From NCBI GenBank assembly GCA_905236835.1, contig CAJOQY010000100.1:1-7843 (forward strand): a stretch of DNA of 7,843 nucleotides, read 5' to 3'. Below the pieces are notes generated by a model. The model worked only from the letters and a program-made list of their open reading frames with translations. It was not told the origin of the DNA and made no database searches. This document shows, in pieces, positions 5,745 through 7,843 of this stretch. A program made the position numbers and the translations under genes. Source of the stretch: an uncultured Oscillibacter sp. (lineage in GTDB: Bacteria; Bacillota; Clostridia; Oscillospirales; Oscillospiraceae). Numbering within the stretch: the first letter of the stretch is position 1; each line of letters begins with the position of its first letter.

Positions 5745-6425
5745 TTAACTGTTTTTTTGCGGAAGCAGAGCGGAAATCACGCTGGCGAAATGGTTCACGG
5801 GCATGGTCTGGAGTACAATCCGGCCCGGACCGGTCACGACGGTGTTAAACAAGCCCTCTCCGCCAAGCAGCGCGTTTTTCACGCCTTTCACGGTCTGTAC
5901 GTCCATAGTGCAGGTGGCGTCCATCATGGCGAGATAGCCGGTATCAATCACCATGCTTTCCCCCGCCGCGAGATCGTAAGTAACCGCCGCGCCGTCAATC
6001 TCCAGAAACGCGATGCCGTTGCCGGAAAGTTTCTGCATAATAAAGCCTTCCCCGCCAAACAGCGCGCCCCCGATCTTTTTCTGGAAAAACACGGACAGTT
6101 CCACGCCGCTTTCAGACGCCAGAAACGCCGATTTCTGCGTGATAACCGGTTTGGACGGCGTAACCTCCACGGCCTGAATGGATCCGGGGAAACTGGACGC
6201 GAACGCGATCATACCTTCCCCGCCCCGCGCGGTATAGAGATTCTGAAACGCCTTTTCCCCGGAGAACATACGCCCGAACATTTTGCCAACGCCGCCGCCG
6301 GAAGTCTGCATTTCCATATTGGGGCTCATCCAGCTCATAGCCCCCAGTTCCGAGATCATCGTCTCATTTTGGTTCAGCATACAGACGACCGCGGGCAGAT
6401 TGCCGCCTTTGATTTCGTATTTCAT
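5745..6425 (-). CDS. AIM24 / TIGR00266-family protein
   Basis: A 226-residue protein of normal length for the family. Recognised by MISELGAMSWMS (about 23-34), GGGVGKMFGRMFSGEKAFQN (43-62), the GGEGMIAFASSFPGSIQAVE region (68-87), FGGEGFIMQKLSG (123-135) and DTGYLAMMDATC. The fold is rich in beta strands with repeated Gly-Gly-Glu-Gly turns. No signal peptide or membrane helix is visible. The bacterial function is not established; the name comes from a yeast mitochondrial relative. Start: ATG at 6425 with GGAGG ending 11 bases upstream. It lies 123 bp downstream of the small Cys-rich gene on the same strand, with a hairpin but no obvious promoter between, so it may be the last gene of the export operon. 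A separate role is equally possible. Confidence 0.88.
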   Translation of the reverse strand: MKYEIKGGNLPAVVCMLNQNETMISELGAMSWMSPNMEMQTSGGGVGKMFGRMFSGEKAFQNLYTARGGEGMIAFASSFPGSIQAVEVTPSKPVITQKSAFLASESGVELSVFFQKKIGGALFGGEGFIMQKLSGNGIAFLEIDGAAVTYDLAAGESMVIDTGYLAMMDATCTMDVQTVKGVKNALLGGEGLFNTVVTGPGRIVLQTMPVNHFASVISALLPQKNS

Positions 6426-6465
6426 TTTAATTAGATCCTCCGTAATTTTGTTACGCGATGATGTT

Positions 6466-6489
6466 ACGGGCGGACGCGGGTCCGCCCGT
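6466..6489. promoter_or_regulatory. Strong GC-rich hairpin between the Cys-rich gene and the AIM24 gene
   Basis: ACGGGCGGAC (6466-6475) and GTCCGCCCGT (6480-6489) are a perfect 10-bp stem with a 4-base loop. No T-run follows in either direction, so it is not a classical terminator. In the leftward transcript it could act as a partial terminator, RNase barrier or 3'-end stabiliser that keeps the upstream small gene more abundant than the downstream one. Confidence 0.65.
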
Positions 6490-6548
6490 GATTGCGCCGA
6501 ACCTCCGCGCGCCGAATTTAATACGCTGATACGCGGCTTGATACGCGC

Positions 6549-6857
6549 TTAATAGACCCTGCGGTCTTTGATCACGACGTTTCTGTTCATCGTACTCCAC
6601 GCGAAATACTCTCCGTTGGGAGAAACGGCGAACTGCCGGTGAGAATCGTTGCAGTGATAGCAGTGATACGACTTGCCGCTGATTTTGATCATGCCGTAAT
6701 CCGCCAGATCATGGACCATGTGGCAGCGGGCGCAATAGGCGCGGCAGTTGGTTTTGATGGCTTCCAGCGTCGCGTCGAGTTCCATTCCGCCTGTGGCCGC
6801 TTCCAGATCGTCGTCCGAAACCGGGATCGCCTGAGCGTTTTTCATGTTTTCTTCCAT
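6549..6857 (-). CDS. Small Cys-rich protein with double-glycine leader; candidate RiPP precursor or export substrate
   Basis: A 102-residue protein from the ATG at 6857. An in-frame ATG at 6866 is rejected because AGGAG abuts it with no spacing, whereas it lies 9 bases before 6857. Residues 1-24 look like a secretion leader: acidic SDDDLEAATGG ends in Gly23-Gly24, the site cut by peptidase-type (C39) ABC exporters. The predicted mature part (25-102) has five cysteines: C38, then C42-x2-C45 and C66-x2-C69 separated by 20 residues, a spacing typical of zinc ribbons or rubredoxin-like knuckles, with several His nearby (HMVH, SYHCYHC). The tail (FAVSPNGEYFAW...) looks strand-rich. No named family is recognised. 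It directly follows an NHLM-type exporter gene (86-bp gap), which supports an export substrate. The mature part is long for a peptide antibiotic, so a folded secreted zinc protein is an alternative; so is a regulatory zinc-ribbon protein whose GG is coincidental. Confidence 0.75.
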   Translation of the reverse strand: MEENMKNAQAIPVSDDDLEAATGGMELDATLEAIKTNCRAYCARCHMVHDLADYGMIKISGKSYHCYHCNDSHRQFAVSPNGEYFAWSTMNRNVVIKDRRVY

Positions 6858-6866
6858 TGCAATCAT

Positions 6867-6871
6867 CTCCT
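6867..6871 (-). promoter_or_regulatory. Ribosome binding site that decides the start of the Cys-rich gene
   Basis: AGGAG on the minus strand touches an ATG at 6866 directly but lies 9 bases from the in-frame ATG at 6857. Normal spacing favours 6857, shortening the protein from 105 to 102 residues. Confidence 0.65.
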
Positions 6872-6907
6872 AAAGAATTAATTAAATTAATTAAATTTAT
6901 TCAATCA

Positions 6908-6931
6908 AGCCGCCCGGCTGCCCGGATGGCT
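6908..6931 (-). terminator. Possible weak terminator or attenuator hairpin after the ABC transporter gene
   Basis: On the minus strand AGCC/GGCT form the outer stem and CCGG/CCGG the inner stem, with a 2x2 internal loop and a 4-base loop. It lies 12 bases after the transporter stop. The following DNA is A/T-rich (AATTAATTTAATTAATT) but not a clean T-run, so termination would be partial. The A/T tract could also hold a weak promoter for the Cys-rich gene, but I see no convincing -35/-10 pair. Confidence 0.35.
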
Positions 6932-6943
6932 GTTTGAAACAAA

Positions 6944-7843
6944 TTAAAATAAATGGGATTTCCCCACGAAACTTTCCTCACGGTCCAGACGCTGACGCTC
7001 CACCAGTTCGGCGAAGAAACCGTTTCGCGCCATCAATTCCTCATAAGTTCCGGATTCCCGGATTTTGCCCTTGTCCAGCACCAGAATCCGGTCACAACGC
7101 CGGATCGTGGATAATCTATGCGCGATGACAATTCGTGTGGCGTTCAGCCCGTCCAGCGCCTCGGCCACGCGTTTCTGCGTCCGGTTGTCCAGCGCGGATG
7201 TGGCCTCGTCAAACATCAGGATTTTCGGCTTAGGCGCGACAGCCCGCGCGATCATAAGCCTCTGACGCTGTCCGCCGGAAATGCCGCCCTGTCCTTCTGA
7301 GATAACCGTGCGCATTCCCATGGGCATGGCTCGAATATCATCCGCGATTCCGGCGAGTTCCGCCGCTTCCCACGCCTCTTTTAATGTCAATTGCGGCGCG
7401 GAAATCGTGATATTCGAGTAAATATCGCCTTGAAACAGACTGCCGTTCTGCGTCACCACGCCGACGCGGCGGCGCAGGGAACGCAAATCCAGCCCGGATA
7501 AATCTTTTCCGTCATAGTAAATACTGCCTCGATCCGGTTTCTCAAAGCCCAGCAACAGGCGCATGAGCGTGGATTTGCCGCAGCCGGTGGATCCCACAAT
7601 GGCGACATATTCCCCGGCGCGGATCTTCAAAGACAAATCCTGAATCACCCACGGCATTTCATCCGTATACCGGAACGAGATATTATCTAATTCAATCCCG
7701 CCGCCGATACGGGTCAGGATTTCTTTCCCTTCCGCCGCTTCCGGCTCCGCGTCCATGAACGGCTTGGCCATGTCTAAAATTGGCCGGATCTGCGCGGCGG
7801 TGCGCGCGATCCCCGCCAGCGCGGAAAACGCTCCCATGACAGC
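6944..7843 (-). CDS. NHLM-type peptide-export ABC transporter, C-terminal ATP-binding part (5' end beyond window)
   Basis: Partial gene: 299 residues to the stop, with the frame open at the right edge. The ATG at 7837 is internal, since AVMGAFSAL is the end of the membrane domain of these exporters. The nucleotide-binding domain is complete: Walker A GSTGCGKST (about 7594-7568), Q-loop VVTQNGSLFQG, signature ISGGQRQR (Ile replaces the common Leu), Walker B ILMFDE, D-loop SALD and H-loop IVIAHRLSTIRRCDR. The wording GSTGCGKSTLMRLLLGFEKP, AWEAAELAGIADDI and MPMGMRTVISEG is typical of the second ABC protein (ABC2) of NHLM (nitrile-hydratase-leader microcin) export systems, which normally work with a C39-peptidase ABC protein and an HlyD-like protein. 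Those partners would be expected upstream, past 7843. The neighbouring GG-leader protein is the natural substrate candidate. Confidence 0.88.
   Translation of the reverse strand, partial: AVMGAFSALAGIARTAAQIRPILDMAKPFMDAEPEAAEGKEILTRIGGGIELDNISFRYTDEMPWVIQDLSLKIRAGEYVAIVGSTGCGKSTLMRLLLGFEKPDRGSIYYDGKDLSGLDLRSLRRRVGVVTQNGSLFQGDIYSNITISAPQLTLKEAWEAAELAGIADDIRAMPMGMRTVISEGQGGISGGQRQRLMIARAVAPKPKILMFDEATSALDNRTQKRVAEALDGLNATRIVIAHRLSTIRRCDRILVLDKGKIRESGTYEELMARNGFFAELVERQRLDREESFVGKSHLF

Noticed and set aside
5757..6434. Open plus-strand frame of 225 codons opposite the AIM24-family gene
   Set aside because: Antisense shadow: His/Arg/Phe-rich translation without family resemblance, no good ribosome binding site, and fully covered by a recognised gene on the other strand.
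6466..6489. Rho-independent terminator
   Set aside because: The stem is strong but no T-run follows on either strand; kept only as a regulatory or stabilising hairpin.
6903..6908. Sigma-A promoter TTGATT with a TTTAAT-like -10 for the Cys-rich gene
   Set aside because: The A/T tract gives many chance -10 matches, and the start would fall almost on the ribosome binding site; not supported enough to list.
7065..7300. Plus-strand frames opposite the ABC transporter
   Set aside because: Antisense to the intact ATP-binding domain; no coding signature of their own.

Overview
This window looks like chromosomal DNA from a member of the Bacillota, most likely a Clostridia lineage. The evidence is the sigI-rsgI pair, a YlmH-type S4 protein, a DUF896 protein, an XpaC-family membrane protein, a PepD-type dipeptidase, and strong AGGAGG-like ribosome binding sites. 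Coding DNA is of moderate to high GC, rich in GCG, CGG and CCGG words, while several spacers are almost pure A/T. I cannot name the genus. No tRNA, rRNA, CRISPR array, transposase or phage gene is visible.

Left part (1-1455, minus strand): sigI is followed after 6 bp by rsgI, which runs off the left edge. SigI is an alternative sigma factor. RsgI should hold it at the membrane and release it on an extracytoplasmic signal. The visible part of RsgI has the N-terminal anti-sigma domain, an unusually long acidic Pro/Glu/Thr/Ser linker built from a 117-bp (39-residue) repeat, and the transmembrane helix. The 318-bp spacer 1456-1773 separates sigI from a divergent plus-strand group. It holds a good sigma-A-like promoter and a plausible SigI-type promoter for sigI, several inverted repeats, and an extended -10 promoter for the rightward genes.

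Middle part (1774-5620, plus strand): four closely spaced genes with gaps of 23, 52 and 49 bp, probably one operon. They are ylmH (S4 RNA-binding, ribosome-associated), a DUF896 protein, an XpaC-family membrane protein with an internal helix-turn-helix, and a pepD-type metallo-dipeptidase. The last three genes are each followed by a very similar A/T-only stretch. A probable bidirectional terminator follows pepD.

Right part (5745-7843, minus strand, read from right to left): the ATP-binding end of an NHLM-type peptide-export ABC transporter, then a small Cys-rich protein with a double-glycine leader, then an AIM24-family protein. The first two form the end of a RiPP-like peptide export cassette whose remainder (peptidase ABC transporter, HlyD-like protein, possible modification enzyme) would lie beyond the right edge. 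The small protein combines a GG leader with a zinc-ribbon-like C-x2-C-x20-C-x2-C pattern. It is the most interesting item in the window.
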